A stretch of 64,000 nucleotides of DNA from Promicromonospora panici (GCF_900608595.1 NZ_UWYY01000019.1:1-64000); one strand, 5' to 3'; numbered from the stretch's first letter, positions 51,854-60,488 are shown. Notes: generated by a model not told the origin, from the letters alone. Program-made: numbers and translations.

Positions 51854-53143
51854 ATGAAACGAACGGACGCACGCGGCGCCCGGGCCCTGATTGCCGCGGC
51901 GGCTGTGCTGCCGCTGGTCGTGACGGGATGTTCGGCTGGTGACACCGGCGACGGGGACGGCACCGTCGTGCTCGACTTCGCCTGGTGGGGCGACACGACG
52001 CGCGCCGAGCGGTACGAGGAGGCGGTCGCGCTCTTCGAGGAGCGGAACCCCGGCGTCGAGGTCCGCACCAACTTCGCCGCCTGGGGCGACTACTGGAGCG
52101 CCCGGAACACCGAGGCCGCGAGCGGCAGCCTGCCCGACGTCATCCAGATGGACCTCGCCTACCTCGCCGAGTACGGGACCAGCGGGCGCATCGTCCCGCT
52201 CGACGAGTACGTGGGCGAGCAGATCGACACCTCGACGCTGCCCGACGGGCTGGTCGAGTCGACGCAGCTCGACGGGCAGACGTACGCGATCCCGACCAGC
52301 ACCAACACGCTGGCGACGATAGTGAACGCCGACCTGCTCGCCGACCTCGGCGTGGAGGTACCCGAGGGCGACCTCACCTGGGACGAGTACGACGCGTTCC
52401 TGGCGGACATCGCCGAGGCGGGCGCCGACCAGGACCCGGTGGTGCACGGCTCCGTGGACTACACGCAGCTCCTGTGGCTCTTCCAGATCTGGCTCGGCCA
52501 GCAGGGCAAGACCCTGTTCGAGGACGGCGCGCTCGGCTTCACCGAGGAGGACCTGGTGCAGTGGTGGGGACGGGCGGCGCCGCTGCACGAGGACGGGTCC
52601 TTTCTGCCGGCGGAGCGGCTCGACCAGCTCGAAGGGGTCGACGCGATCGGCGTCAAGGAGACGGCGTCCGACATCAGCTGGGACAACTTCCTCGTGCGGT
52701 ACAGCGAGGGCAGCGGCGGTGCGAATCTCGAGATGCTGCCCCTGCCGGCGGACGACCCCGAGCAGCGCGGCCTGTTCCTCAAGCCGTCGCTGATGCTCTC
52801 CCTGGGGGCCGGCTCGGAGCACCCCGAGGAGGCCGCTGCCCTCATCGACTTCATCACCAACGACCCCGAGGTCGGCGAGATCTTCGGCATCTCGCGCGGC
52901 GTCCCGGCGTCGGCGGCGGCCATGGAGGGCTTCGAGCCCGAGGGACTCGACGCGCAGGTCGCGGACTACGAAGCCGCGCTCGAACCCCACCTCACCGGGG
53001 CGGCGCCGCCGCCGGTCGCCGGGTTCGGCACCATCGAGGCCGCCTTCGTGCGGATCGACGGCGACCTGGCGCACGGCGCCCTGACCCTCGACGAGGCGGT
53101 GGAGCAGTTCTTCGCCGAGGCGGAGGCGGCGCTCGCGGGGTAG
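51854..53143 (+). CDS. CUT1 sugar-binding lipoprotein without adjacent permeases
   Basis: 429-residue binding protein, paralogue of the one at 45199 (shared WWGD, RYEEAV-LFE, LPDV-QMDLAY, IPTSTNTL, LTWDEYD and NDPEVG-IFG blocks, roughly half the residues identical by eye). Signal peptide with lipobox ending at Cys26 (VVTGC). The 17 bases before its start codon, 51837-51853, are identical to those preceding the paralogue, including AAGGAGG. No permease or ATPase genes follow, so it probably delivers a second ligand to the 46530/47531 permeases. Confidence 0.9.
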   Translation: MKRTDARGARALIAAAAVLPLVVTGCSAGDTGDGDGTVVLDFAWWGDTTRAERYEEAVALFEERNPGVEVRTNFAAWGDYWSARNTEAASGSLPDVIQMDLAYLAEYGTSGRIVPLDEYVGEQIDTSTLPDGLVESTQLDGQTYAIPTSTNTLATIVNADLLADLGVEVPEGDLTWDEYDAFLADIAEAGADQDPVVHGSVDYTQLLWLFQIWLGQQGKTLFEDGALGFTEEDLVQWWGRAAPLHEDGSFLPAERLDQLEGVDAIGVKETASDISWDNFLVRYSEGSGGANLEMLPLPADDPEQRGLFLKPSLMLSLGAGSEHPEEAAALIDFITNDPEVGEIFGISRGVPASAAAMEGFEPEGLDAQVADYEAALEPHLTGAAPPPVAGFGTIEAAFVRIDGDLAHGALTLDEAVEQFFAEAEAALAG

Positions 53144-53195
53144 ACGCGTAGGTCGGGCGCGCCGGGCCGCCGGATGCGGCGGGTGCGGGGGTGGG

Positions 53196-53227
53196 CCGGG
53201 TGCGACGGGAGGGCCCGGCGCACCCGG
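53196..53227 (+). terminator. Hairpin after orphan binding-protein gene
   Basis: CCGGGTGCG (53196) pairs with CGCACCCGG (53219), 9 bp with a 14-base loop, 52 bp past the stop. Confidence 0.5.
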
Positions 53228-53279
53228 TCGGCGTCGCCCGGAGCAATTGCACTTTCGTGGCGTTCTGCAGGGCTCCTGC

Positions 53280-53305
53280 TAGGGTCCAGATTTGTATCGT
53301 TTCAG
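53280..53305 (+). promoter_or_regulatory. Promoter and LacI-type operator of the YesL-like gene
   Basis: TAGGGT (53280-53285) as -10 followed by TTGTATCGTTTCAG (53292-53305), the same -10/operator layout as at 42862. No good -35 is visible. Confidence 0.6.
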
Positions 53306-53362
53306 GGTCTGTGGCGGAGCAACGTGAAAGCCGGCGGCCCTCCAGCAGAGGAGCCGCGCGCC

Positions 53363-54001
53363 GTGAACTCTCATGAGCGGGCCGACGAGCCCGACGAGCA
53401 GCCGACCCGCGGCCGCCGCGTGGCCGGCGAGGGATGGTTCGCGCTGCTCGGGGAAACCCTGCTGACGGGGCTCCTCACGCTGGTGGGCAGCCTCCCCGTG
53501 GTGACGGCGCCGGCGGCGCTCGCCGCCGGTGCCGCCCACCTGCGCCGGCACCTCGGCGGGTACGACACCTCCGTCCGCTTCTTCTTCCACGACTGGCTGG
53601 CGGCCGCGCGCAGCCTCTGGGCCCTGGGTGTGCTCATACCGCTGGCCGCCGTCGCGGTCTGGGTCAACACAGGGCTGACGGCGTCGGGCGAGCTGCCAGG
53701 GGGATCCGTCGTCCGGTGGGTCACGTGGGCGGCCGCGGCCTGCGCGGCCGTAGTGGTCGTGCGTGCCGCGGCCGCGTGGTCCGACGACGATCGGCCCGCC
53801 GGATCGGTCGGCCTGTGGTGGGAGCTGTCCCGCGGCGTCGTGCGTACCAGGGAGGACCTGAGCGGGTCGGCGCTGCTGCTCGCCGCCCTGGTGATGTGCG
53901 CGGTGCTCGTCTGGATGCTCCTGCCCCTGGTCCTGGTGACGGGCGGGCTGCTCAGCCTGGCGGCGACCGCCGTCGAGGCGCGGCGACTGAACCGCCTCTG
54001 A
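53363..54001 (+). CDS. YesL/DUF624-like membrane protein
   Basis: 212-residue membrane protein with about four to five hydrophobic segments. It resembles the DUF624 protein at 19923 in plan: GEGWFALLGETLLTGLLTLV, then LPVVTAPAALAAGAAHLRRH, and the FFFHDWLAAARSLWALGVL block. Similarity is weaker than for typical members, so confidence in the family is moderate. The GTG at 53363 is used; an in-frame GTG about 40 bases upstream is possible. A LacI-type site controls it. It converges with the PL26 gene and probably supports the CUT1 transporter of this block. Confidence 0.7.
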   Translation: MNSHERADEPDEQPTRGRRVAGEGWFALLGETLLTGLLTLVGSLPVVTAPAALAAGAAHLRRHLGGYDTSVRFFFHDWLAAARSLWALGVLIPLAAVAVWVNTGLTASGELPGGSVVRWVTWAAAACAAVVVVRAAAAWSDDDRPAGSVGLWWELSRGVVRTREDLSGSALLLAALVMCAVLVWMLLPLVLVTGGLLSLAATAVEARRLNRL

Positions 54002-54059
54002 CCGGCACGATCTACCTTGTCAGGCGGCGACCACCCGCCGCGCCGTTGCCGGGCCCCGC

Positions 54060-56789
54060 TCAGGTGAGTCGGTTCCCGACCAGCGCCAGGCACTGGATCA
54101 CCGCGAGGCCGTACTGGGCGCTCGCGTTGGTCGAGAAGCCGGCCTCGTCGATCGGGTGCAGCACCCGTGGCGGCTCGATGCGGACGGTCCCGAACGAGTG
54201 GTCGTCCGGGTATCCGGCGTGGCCGGTGCGCAGCTCGCGCCAGGCCCGGTCGGCGAGGGCGTCGTCGTCCAGCTGGACCGCCGCGTAAGCGGTGGCGCGG
54301 GAGTAGGCCTGGCGCAGGTTGAGGTTGCCCCAGGACGAGCCGGTGGCCGCCTGCTGCTCGGCCGTTGTCGCGTTGTACAGGCGGCAGAACTCGACCCACT
54401 TGGCGGCGACTTCCGGTTCGTCGACCAGGTCGAGCAGCTCGGCCATGACCTCGATCAGGCCGAATACCGAGCTCAGGCTGCCGACCGAGACCGTCGGCTC
54501 AGCGCCGGAGCTGAAGGTGGCGGACGCCAGGTCGTAGGTCACGTCCGCCTGGACCCAGCCGTTCGGCAGGGCGGCAATCGACCGCGCGCTGCTGAGCAGC
54601 TTCTCCCGCGCGGCCGGGTCCCCGTTGCGTTCCCACTCGGTGAGCCATGCCGCGGCCAGCGCACCCCAGTCGGTGGTCTTGCCCACCGGCAGAGCGGCCG
54701 GGTCGGGATCGTAGGGGCCGGTGGACCCGTCGATCTTGCGGGTCGGGTTGAGCACGAGGAACGTCCGGTCGGAGTCCACGAGCTCGTGCAGCAGGTCGCC
54801 CACCCGTTCGTCGGCGGTGAGGTAGTAATAGAACCGGCGGTAGCTCGCGTTGCTGATGCGCACCTGCTTGGCGCTGTCGGCCCAGTGCATGACGCCGTGC
54901 CGGGTACCGAGGCCCTTCCACGTGCCGAGGTGGTAGACGTCCACCTCTCCGGTGTGCCGGGTCATCGCCTCGGCGAGCCGGAACGCCGCGGCGTCGCCGG
55001 TGCGCAGGTAGTGGTACCAGAGCCACAGGTCGGTGGAGAGCTCGGAGTTGTCCCAGGCGTACCCGCCGACGTCGTACCGCCACTGGTGCCGGTCGCCGTC
55101 GTAGGAGTGCATCACGTCGCCGTAGTCCCAGAACCCGTACCAGGAGCGCTGGTCGACCTGGTCCTGGTGGTAGCCCTGGATGGCGTCGAGCCGGTCTTCG
55201 AGCTCGGCCCGGGCCGGGTTCGAACGGTCCACGGGCGCCCAGGAGCCGAACACCCCGGCCGCATGGTTGTGCTCCGGGCTGCTCACGATCAGCGGCGGCG
55301 CGCTGTTCGCGGCGGCGAGCTCCGCGAACCGCTCGGCCGTCGGCGTGGCGTCCAGCGCCCAGAACATCAGCTCGGTGGTGCGCGCCACGCCGTACGGGGT
55401 GCCGAAGTCGGGCTCGTAGTCCTCGTACGTGATCTCGAGTGCGTCGAGCTGCTCGGGATAGGTGTCCTGGCCCAGGCCGTCGTGATAGAACCGCAGGTCC
55501 ATCGCGCCGGCCCGGGGCGACCACAGCCATACGGTCGCCTCCGCCTCGTCGTCGGCCGCCCCGGTGACCTCCAGCTCGGTGGGGTGGAGCTGCCAGAAGT
55601 TGCGCATCCCGAAGGCCAGCCCGCCCGACGGCGTCCCGACGTAGCCGAGCCCGGCGGCGCGCTGACCGGCGTCGACCCGGAGCCACGAGTGGCCCTGGCC
55701 GGTGCGCTTGCGGATCTCGAAGCCGTGCGCCGTGAGCTGGCTCAGGCTGTAGTCGCCGAAGGCGGGGATCCAGTGCAGGCGGGACGTGACGCGCTGGTCC
55801 CAGGTTGCGGGGTCGGGCAGCGCCTCACCGGCGACCTGCGCCTGCCGGACGGCGGCGCCGGGGTCACGCCGCAGCCCGGTGATGCCCCGGACCGCCTCGG
55901 ACAGCACGCCGCCGTCGGCCCCCGCGAAGCGCACGTGCCGGTCGTGCAGCTCGGCGCGCATCGGCACGGTGAACCGGACGCCGATGCCGTTGATGAAGTC
56001 CCGCTCCTCGTCGCCGTCGAAGACGAACGTGTGGACGACGCGGATGCCGTCGGAGCCGGCGAACAGGGAGAACCGGAGTACGAACGGCAGCCACTCGCGG
56101 GGGCCTTTGCGGTGCTTGCCCTCGACCCGGACCACCGCACGGACCGGCCCGGACTGCTCCACGACCACCGAGCTGACGGATCCGGTGAAGGACTCGAAGC
56201 GGATCGCCTGGGGGTCGTCGGTGTCAGGCTTGTCCTGGCGGGAGACCACCAGGCGGCCGGAGTGCGCGATCACGGTGTCCCCGCGTCGCACCGACCGGAC
56301 CACCTGGTTCCCGTTCCGGGCGAAGGAGACCTGGACGACGCCGGTGTCCACAGTGATCTCGCCCGCCGACTCCCGGACCGCGACCGCGTGCGCGCCGGTG
56401 GCGGGCCGGCCGGCGCCCAGCCGGTAGGTCTGGGCGCGTGGCGCGTCCTCGCTGACGGCGTGCGCGGTCCACTTCACCGAGCCGTCCGGCCACCAGGCGG
56501 TCGGCCAGGTCTGCACGGGCACGGCCTCGCCTGCCGCGGTGCTGAGGGCGAACTCCTGATCCGGAGCGAATGAGCCGCGCGGCCACGGCACGCCCCACGT
56601 GGTGCCGCCGGCGAGCGCGCCGGGGGTGTCGCGATCGAGCCAGCGCAGCTCGATCGGGTCGTGGGACCGCAGGGCGAGGGGGACGGTGGCGGCCGGGGCC
56701 GCAGCGGCGACCGCGTCGCGGGGTATGAGGGCTGCGGCGCCTGCGGTCAAGGCCGAGGTGAGGACGGTACGACGGCTGACATGAACCAC
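54060..56789 (-). CDS. PL26-type exo-rhamnogalacturonan lyase (PcRGLX/YetA-like)
   Basis: About 909 residues. The N-terminus VVHVSRRTVLTSALTAGAAA has a twin-arginine-type signal, so the enzyme is probably exported folded. The body matches the exo-rhamnogalacturonan lyase/YetA group: LRWLDRDTPGALAGGTTWGV, PTAWWPDGSVKWTAHAV, the SWYGFWDYGDVMHSYDGDRH central block and GGYAWDNSELSTDLWLWYHY. It would release unsaturated disaccharides from RG-I chain ends by beta-elimination. Start: AAGGAG touches the ATG at 56798 with no spacing, whereas the GTG at 56789 is 9 bases away, so GTG is preferred. It diverges from PL11. Confidence 0.87.
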   Translation of the reverse strand: MVHVSRRTVLTSALTAGAAALIPRDAVAAAAPAATVPLALRSHDPIELRWLDRDTPGALAGGTTWGVPWPRGSFAPDQEFALSTAAGEAVPVQTWPTAWWPDGSVKWTAHAVSEDAPRAQTYRLGAGRPATGAHAVAVRESAGEITVDTGVVQVSFARNGNQVVRSVRRGDTVIAHSGRLVVSRQDKPDTDDPQAIRFESFTGSVSSVVVEQSGPVRAVVRVEGKHRKGPREWLPFVLRFSLFAGSDGIRVVHTFVFDGDEERDFINGIGVRFTVPMRAELHDRHVRFAGADGGVLSEAVRGITGLRRDPGAAVRQAQVAGEALPDPATWDQRVTSRLHWIPAFGDYSLSQLTAHGFEIRKRTGQGHSWLRVDAGQRAAGLGYVGTPSGGLAFGMRNFWQLHPTELEVTGAADDEAEATVWLWSPRAGAMDLRFYHDGLGQDTYPEQLDALEITYEDYEPDFGTPYGVARTTELMFWALDATPTAERFAELAAANSAPPLIVSSPEHNHAAGVFGSWAPVDRSNPARAELEDRLDAIQGYHQDQVDQRSWYGFWDYGDVMHSYDGDRHQWRYDVGGYAWDNSELSTDLWLWYHYLRTGDAAAFRLAEAMTRHTGEVDVYHLGTWKGLGTRHGVMHWADSAKQVRISNASYRRFYYYLTADERVGDLLHELVDSDRTFLVLNPTRKIDGSTGPYDPDPAALPVGKTTDWGALAAAWLTEWERNGDPAAREKLLSSARSIAALPNGWVQADVTYDLASATFSSGAEPTVSVGSLSSVFGLIEVMAELLDLVDEPEVAAKWVEFCRLYNATTAEQQAATGSSWGNLNLRQAYSRATAYAAVQLDDDALADRAWRELRTGHAGYPDDHSFGTVRIEPPRVLHPIDEAGFSTNASAQYGLAVIQCLALVGNRLT

Positions 56790-56895
56790 GGTGTTCATCT
56801 CCTTCGGGGGCACGCGAGTGACGGACTCCGCCGGGTCGTCGTCGACTCATGGCGGGCTGCAGAGCGAAACTAGAGCGAGGTGGCCTGGCCGGTGG

Positions 56896-56910
56896 CCGAA
56901 CGGACATTTC
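56896..56910. promoter_or_regulatory. CCGAWCGGACATTTC element between PL26 and PL11 genes
   Basis: CCGAACGGACATTTC, identical at 14 of 15 positions to the element at 50533 beside the hybrid regulator. Probable operator shared by the two loci. Confidence 0.55.
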
Positions 56911-56942
56911 TGAGCAGCCGGTGGATGGACCTGCCCTTGACC

Positions 56943-56956
56943 TTGTATCGGTTTAG
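56943..56956. promoter_or_regulatory. LacI-type operator-like site 1 of the PL26/PL11 divergent region
   Basis: TTGTATCGGTTTAG preceded by TGACC and followed by GG; 34 bp from a second site with the same flanks. Confidence 0.6.
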
Positions 56957-56976
56957 GGCCAGCCTCGTTCCTGACC

Positions 56977-56990
56977 TTGAATCCTTTCAG
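56977..56990. promoter_or_regulatory. LacI-type operator-like site 2 of the PL26/PL11 divergent region
   Basis: TTGAATCCTTTCAG, again preceded by TGACC and followed by GG. The pair lies in a 275-bp gap between two lyase genes and may control both. Confidence 0.6.
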
Positions 56991-57064
56991 GGTCGTGCGG
57001 TGCTCGGCCGCAACGTCGCCGTCGAGCACCCTCCCAAGTGCAGAATTCAGAGAGGAATTCGAAC

Positions 57065-59389
57065 ATGGTCCCCAGAAGAATCCGGGCGGGTGCCGTCGTG
57101 GCGGCGGCGCTCTGCCTCGGCCTGAGCGGGGTGGGCGTCGCGGCGCCGGCGGGCGCGGCGTCCGTCCCCGCGAACGTGCAGACGACTGCCCAGGGCGACC
57201 CGAGCAGGACGGCGTCGGGCACCGAACGCCTCGGCCGCGGGCTGGTCGCCGCCGCGACCAGCGAGGGTGTGTTCCTGAGCTGGCGCCTGCTCGCCCCCGA
57301 GGTCACCGGCCACACCGACGCCGGACTGAAGGGCCCGGGCTTCGCGGTGTACCGCGACGGGAAGCGGATCGCGAAGGTCACCGGCTCGACCAACTACCTC
57401 GACGCCGAGGGCTCGGCCGACTCCCGGTACCGCGTGGTGCCGCTGAGCGGGCCGAGTGCGGGCCGGGCGGCGTCGGCCTCCGTGTGGGGCGACGGGCACC
57501 TCGACATCCCGCTGAACAAGCCGGCCGACGGCGTCACCCCCGTGGGCGAGGCGTACACGTACCGGGCGAACGACGCGTCCGTCGCGGACCTCGACGGCGA
57601 CGACGAGTACGAGATCGTCGTGAAGTGGGACCCGTCCAACTCCAAGGACGTCTCCCAGGTGGGCTACACGGGCAACCAGTACCTCGACGCCTACGAGCTC
57701 GACGGCACCCAGCTCTGGCGCATCGACCTGGGTGTCAACATTCGCGCGGGCGCGCACTACACGCAGTTCCCCGTCTACGACTACGACGGCGACGGCCGCG
57801 CCGAGCTGATGGTCAAGACCGCACCCGGTACGCGCGTGACCACGTACGACCGCGGGCGGCCCGCGGGGCAGCGCTACGTCAAGATCCCGCGTGACGACCG
57901 TGCCGCGGGCGTGACCCACGCGGACGACTACCGGATGTCGGCCGACGACTACTACGAGCACCTCGTGGACATGTTCCGCGGCTGGTCGGCACGCCCCGAG
58001 GTGGTCGCCGGCGACTGGCCCGCGACGCTGGAGGAGGCGTGGGGCATCGACGCCGCGTGGACCTACCCGCTGTCGGACGCCGACGCGCGCGCCGCCGCCG
58101 ACCACTTCATCGACGTCTACGCGCCGTCCCGCTCGACCCGTAACCAGCTGCGGCTGTTCGAGGGCTTCGTGGTGAGCGGCCCGGAGTACCTCACCGTCTT
58201 CGACGGGCGCAGCGGCCGGCCGATGGAGACCGTCGACTACGAGCCCGGGCGCACCGACGACGGCCTGCGCTGGGGCGACTACGCGATGTCCCGCATCGAG
58301 CCCGGCAACCGGGTGGACCGGTTCCTGTCCGGCGTGGCCAACCTCTCCGAGGGCCGGCCGAGTGCGATCTTCGCGCGCGGCTATTACACCCGCTCGACGA
58401 TCGCCGCGTACGACTGGAACGGGCGGCACCTGACCCAGCGCTGGCTCGCGGACTCGGGGTGGACGCCGATGAGCAACCCCTTCAACGACAGCCCGCACGG
58501 GGTGCCGGGTACCTCGCCCGAGTGGGGGAGCCTCACCACGCAGGGCTTCCACTCGCTGTCCGCGGCCGACGTCGACGCGGACGGCAAGCAGGAGATCGTC
58601 TACGGTTCTGCGACGCTCGACGACGACGGCTCGCTGCTGTACTCGTCGTTCGACACCCTGCCGGAGGGTTCCGCGAACCCCGGGGCGAGCGCGGGGCTCG
58701 GCCACGGCGACGCCATGCACGTGACCGACATCGACCCGGCGCGGCCCGGGCTCGAGATCTGGACCTGCCACGAGGGTGGCGCGTGGGCGCCGTACGGCTC
58801 CGCGATGCGCGACGCCGCGACCGGCGAGGTGCTGTTCGGCGAGTACTCCGGGCGGGACACCGGCCGGTCCATGATCGGCGACGTCCGGCCTGACGTGCCG
58901 GGCATCGAGGTGTGGGCCTCCATGCCCGACGGCACCCTCGGGTCGGGCACGCTGAGCGCCACGGGGGAGCAGGTCGCGACGTCGACCATGGGGACCAACC
59001 AGTCCGTGCGCTGGGCGGGGGACGGGACCACGCAGATCGTCTCCGGCTCCGGCGACCAGACGCCGACGATCGTGGACTGGTCGCGGGGCACCGTCGCAAC
59101 CCTGGACGGGACGCTGACCAACAACGGCACCAAGGGCAACCCGTCGCTCGTGGCCGACGTGCTCGGCGACTGGCGTGAGGAGGTGCTGGTGCGGACCACC
59201 GACTCCAGCTCGCTGCGGCTGTTCATGTCGACCGAGCCGAGCGATATCGCGCTGTACACGCTGATGCAGGACCGGCAGTACCGCGTCGAGGTGGCCCGTC
59301 AGCAGACGACGTACAACCAGCCGTCCTACCCGAGCTTCTACCTGGCATCGGACACGGACTGGTCGAAGACCCCGATCCCCCAGAAGTAG
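57065..59389 (+). CDS. PL11 rhamnogalacturonan endolyase (YesW-like)
   Basis: 774-residue secreted enzyme cleaving the RG-I backbone by beta-elimination. A Sec signal peptide (MVPRRIRAGAVVAAALCLGL, cleavage probably near AGAAS) is followed by a fibronectin-like segment (GLVAAATSEGVFLSWRLL) and the PL11 beta-propeller, recognisable by YRANDASVADLDGDDEYEIV, RAGAHYTQFPVYDYDGDGRA and several DxDxDG calcium sites (DVDADGKQEI). AGAGGAA lies upstream of the ATG. Paired divergently with the PL26 exolyase. Its stop codon is at the edge of palindromic element C. Confidence 0.95.
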   Translation: MVPRRIRAGAVVAAALCLGLSGVGVAAPAGAASVPANVQTTAQGDPSRTASGTERLGRGLVAAATSEGVFLSWRLLAPEVTGHTDAGLKGPGFAVYRDGKRIAKVTGSTNYLDAEGSADSRYRVVPLSGPSAGRAASASVWGDGHLDIPLNKPADGVTPVGEAYTYRANDASVADLDGDDEYEIVVKWDPSNSKDVSQVGYTGNQYLDAYELDGTQLWRIDLGVNIRAGAHYTQFPVYDYDGDGRAELMVKTAPGTRVTTYDRGRPAGQRYVKIPRDDRAAGVTHADDYRMSADDYYEHLVDMFRGWSARPEVVAGDWPATLEEAWGIDAAWTYPLSDADARAAADHFIDVYAPSRSTRNQLRLFEGFVVSGPEYLTVFDGRSGRPMETVDYEPGRTDDGLRWGDYAMSRIEPGNRVDRFLSGVANLSEGRPSAIFARGYYTRSTIAAYDWNGRHLTQRWLADSGWTPMSNPFNDSPHGVPGTSPEWGSLTTQGFHSLSAADVDADGKQEIVYGSATLDDDGSLLYSSFDTLPEGSANPGASAGLGHGDAMHVTDIDPARPGLEIWTCHEGGAWAPYGSAMRDAATGEVLFGEYSGRDTGRSMIGDVRPDVPGIEVWASMPDGTLGSGTLSATGEQVATSTMGTNQSVRWAGDGTTQIVSGSGDQTPTIVDWSRGTVATLDGTLTNNGTKGNPSLVADVLGDWREEVLVRTTDSSSLRLFMSTEPSDIALYTLMQDRQYRVEVARQQTTYNQPSYPSFYLASDTDWSKTPIPQK

Positions 59390-59465
59390 TTGGTTGTGGG
59401 CGTGATCGTTGTGACCGTGTGCCCGCTTTGGGCGCAACGGTCACGCCCACAACAACGAACTACTT
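59384..59465. repeat. 61-bp palindromic element copy C / bidirectional terminator
   Basis: Core 59393-59453 with 21-base arm, 18-base loop and 22-base arm as in copies A and B. The inverted repeat extends outward to AAGTAGTT and AACTACTT, so that both convergent genes (PL11 and LacI) end in the same Lys-TAG, placed symmetrically in the arms. Confidence 0.85.
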
Positions 59466-60488
59466 CGGTGGGGTGCTCTCGCGGACTATGACGTGGCCCT
59501 CGACCACCGTCGTGCGCGGAGCGTCGGCGCGCGGGCCGAGGGCCAGGTCCAGCGCCTCCTCGGCCACCTGCTCCCACGGGAGCCGCACCGTCGTCAGCGC
59601 TGGCGTCACGTCGCGCAGGGCCTTGATGTCGTCGAACCCGGCCACCGCTATGCGTTTCGGGTCCCCGGAGTCGCGCAGGAACGTGAGCACACCGAGGGCC
59701 ATGGCGTCGTTCACGGCGAAGACGGCGTCCACCGCGATGTTGCGCCGCAGCAGCTCGCCGGTCAGCGCGTAGGCGGCGTCGCGGTCGAACTCGCCGATCA
59801 GGATCCGGTCGGCGGACAGCTCGATGCCGGCGTCCGCCAGCCCGGCCGCGAAACCCTCGGTACGGTCGCGCTGGGTGAGGCCGTGCTTGAGCCCGGAGAT
59901 CACCGCGAAGTCGCGGTACCCGAGGCCCACCAGCACGGTGGCCATGTCGTAGCCGCCCTGCCGGTTGGCGTAGGCGACGGTGTCGAAGGGCAGGCCCTCC
60001 TGCGTGACGAGCACGACCCGGCCGCCCTCAGCCTCGTAGCGTTGCAGCGCCTCGACGAGCGCGGGGAGCGTGGCGTCGTCCTTGGTGCGGCCGCCGGCGA
60101 TCATCAGGATCTCGGGCCGGTGGCCGCGCGCCAGGTTCACGGCCTCGACGAGGTCGGCCGGGTCGGTGCCGGCCGAGATGAGCGTGAACGGAAGGCCGCG
60201 CCGCTGCGCGGCGGCCACCACGCCCGCCGTGATGGGGTTGGCGAAGTCGTCGGGCATGCCCTTGACGACCAGCGTCACCCCCCGCGAGCGGCCCTTGGCG
60301 ACGGCCTGCGCGGCGAAGTTCGTGGTGTAGCCGAGCGTCTTGGCCGCCTCGAGCACCCTGGCCCGGTTGGCCTCGCGGACGCCGCGGTCGCTCCCGTTGA
60401 GGGCGCGCGACGCCGTCGCAGCGGAGACTCCGGCCAGCTCGGCCACGTCGGCGAGGCGCGCGGCCCGGGACGGTGCCGAGTCGTTCAT
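59460..60488 (-). CDS. LacI-family transcriptional regulator
   Basis: 342-residue repressor with HTH RLADVAELAGVSAATASRAL (residues about 11-30) and sensor domain (GVTLVVKGMPDDFANPITAG, RIAVAGFDDIKALRDVTPAL). Starts at the ATG directly before the HTH. It is the last gene of the minus-strand operon: CUT1 permease(s), binding protein, 2-hydroxyacid dehydrogenase, LacI. It is the best candidate to bind the TTGTATCG-TTTCAG motif scattered from 42.8 to 57 kb, as it is the only LacI protein in that block; inferred. Confidence 0.92.
   Translation of the reverse strand: MNDSAPSRAARLADVAELAGVSAATASRALNGSDRGVREANRARVLEAAKTLGYTTNFAAQAVAKGRSRGVTLVVKGMPDDFANPITAGVVAAAQRRGLPFTLISAGTDPADLVEAVNLARGHRPEILMIAGGRTKDDATLPALVEALQRYEAEGGRVVLVTQEGLPFDTVAYANRQGGYDMATVLVGLGYRDFAVISGLKHGLTQRDRTEGFAAGLADAGIELSADRILIGEFDRDAAYALTGELLRRNIAVDAVFAVNDAMALGVLTFLRDSGDPKRIAVAGFDDIKALRDVTPALTTVRLPWEQVAEEALDLALGPRADAPRTTVVEGHVIVRESTPPK

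Noticed and set aside
53144..53362. Small open frame upstream of the YesL-like gene
   Set aside because: It covers the hairpin, TAGGGT and the LacI-type operator; better explained as regulatory sequence.
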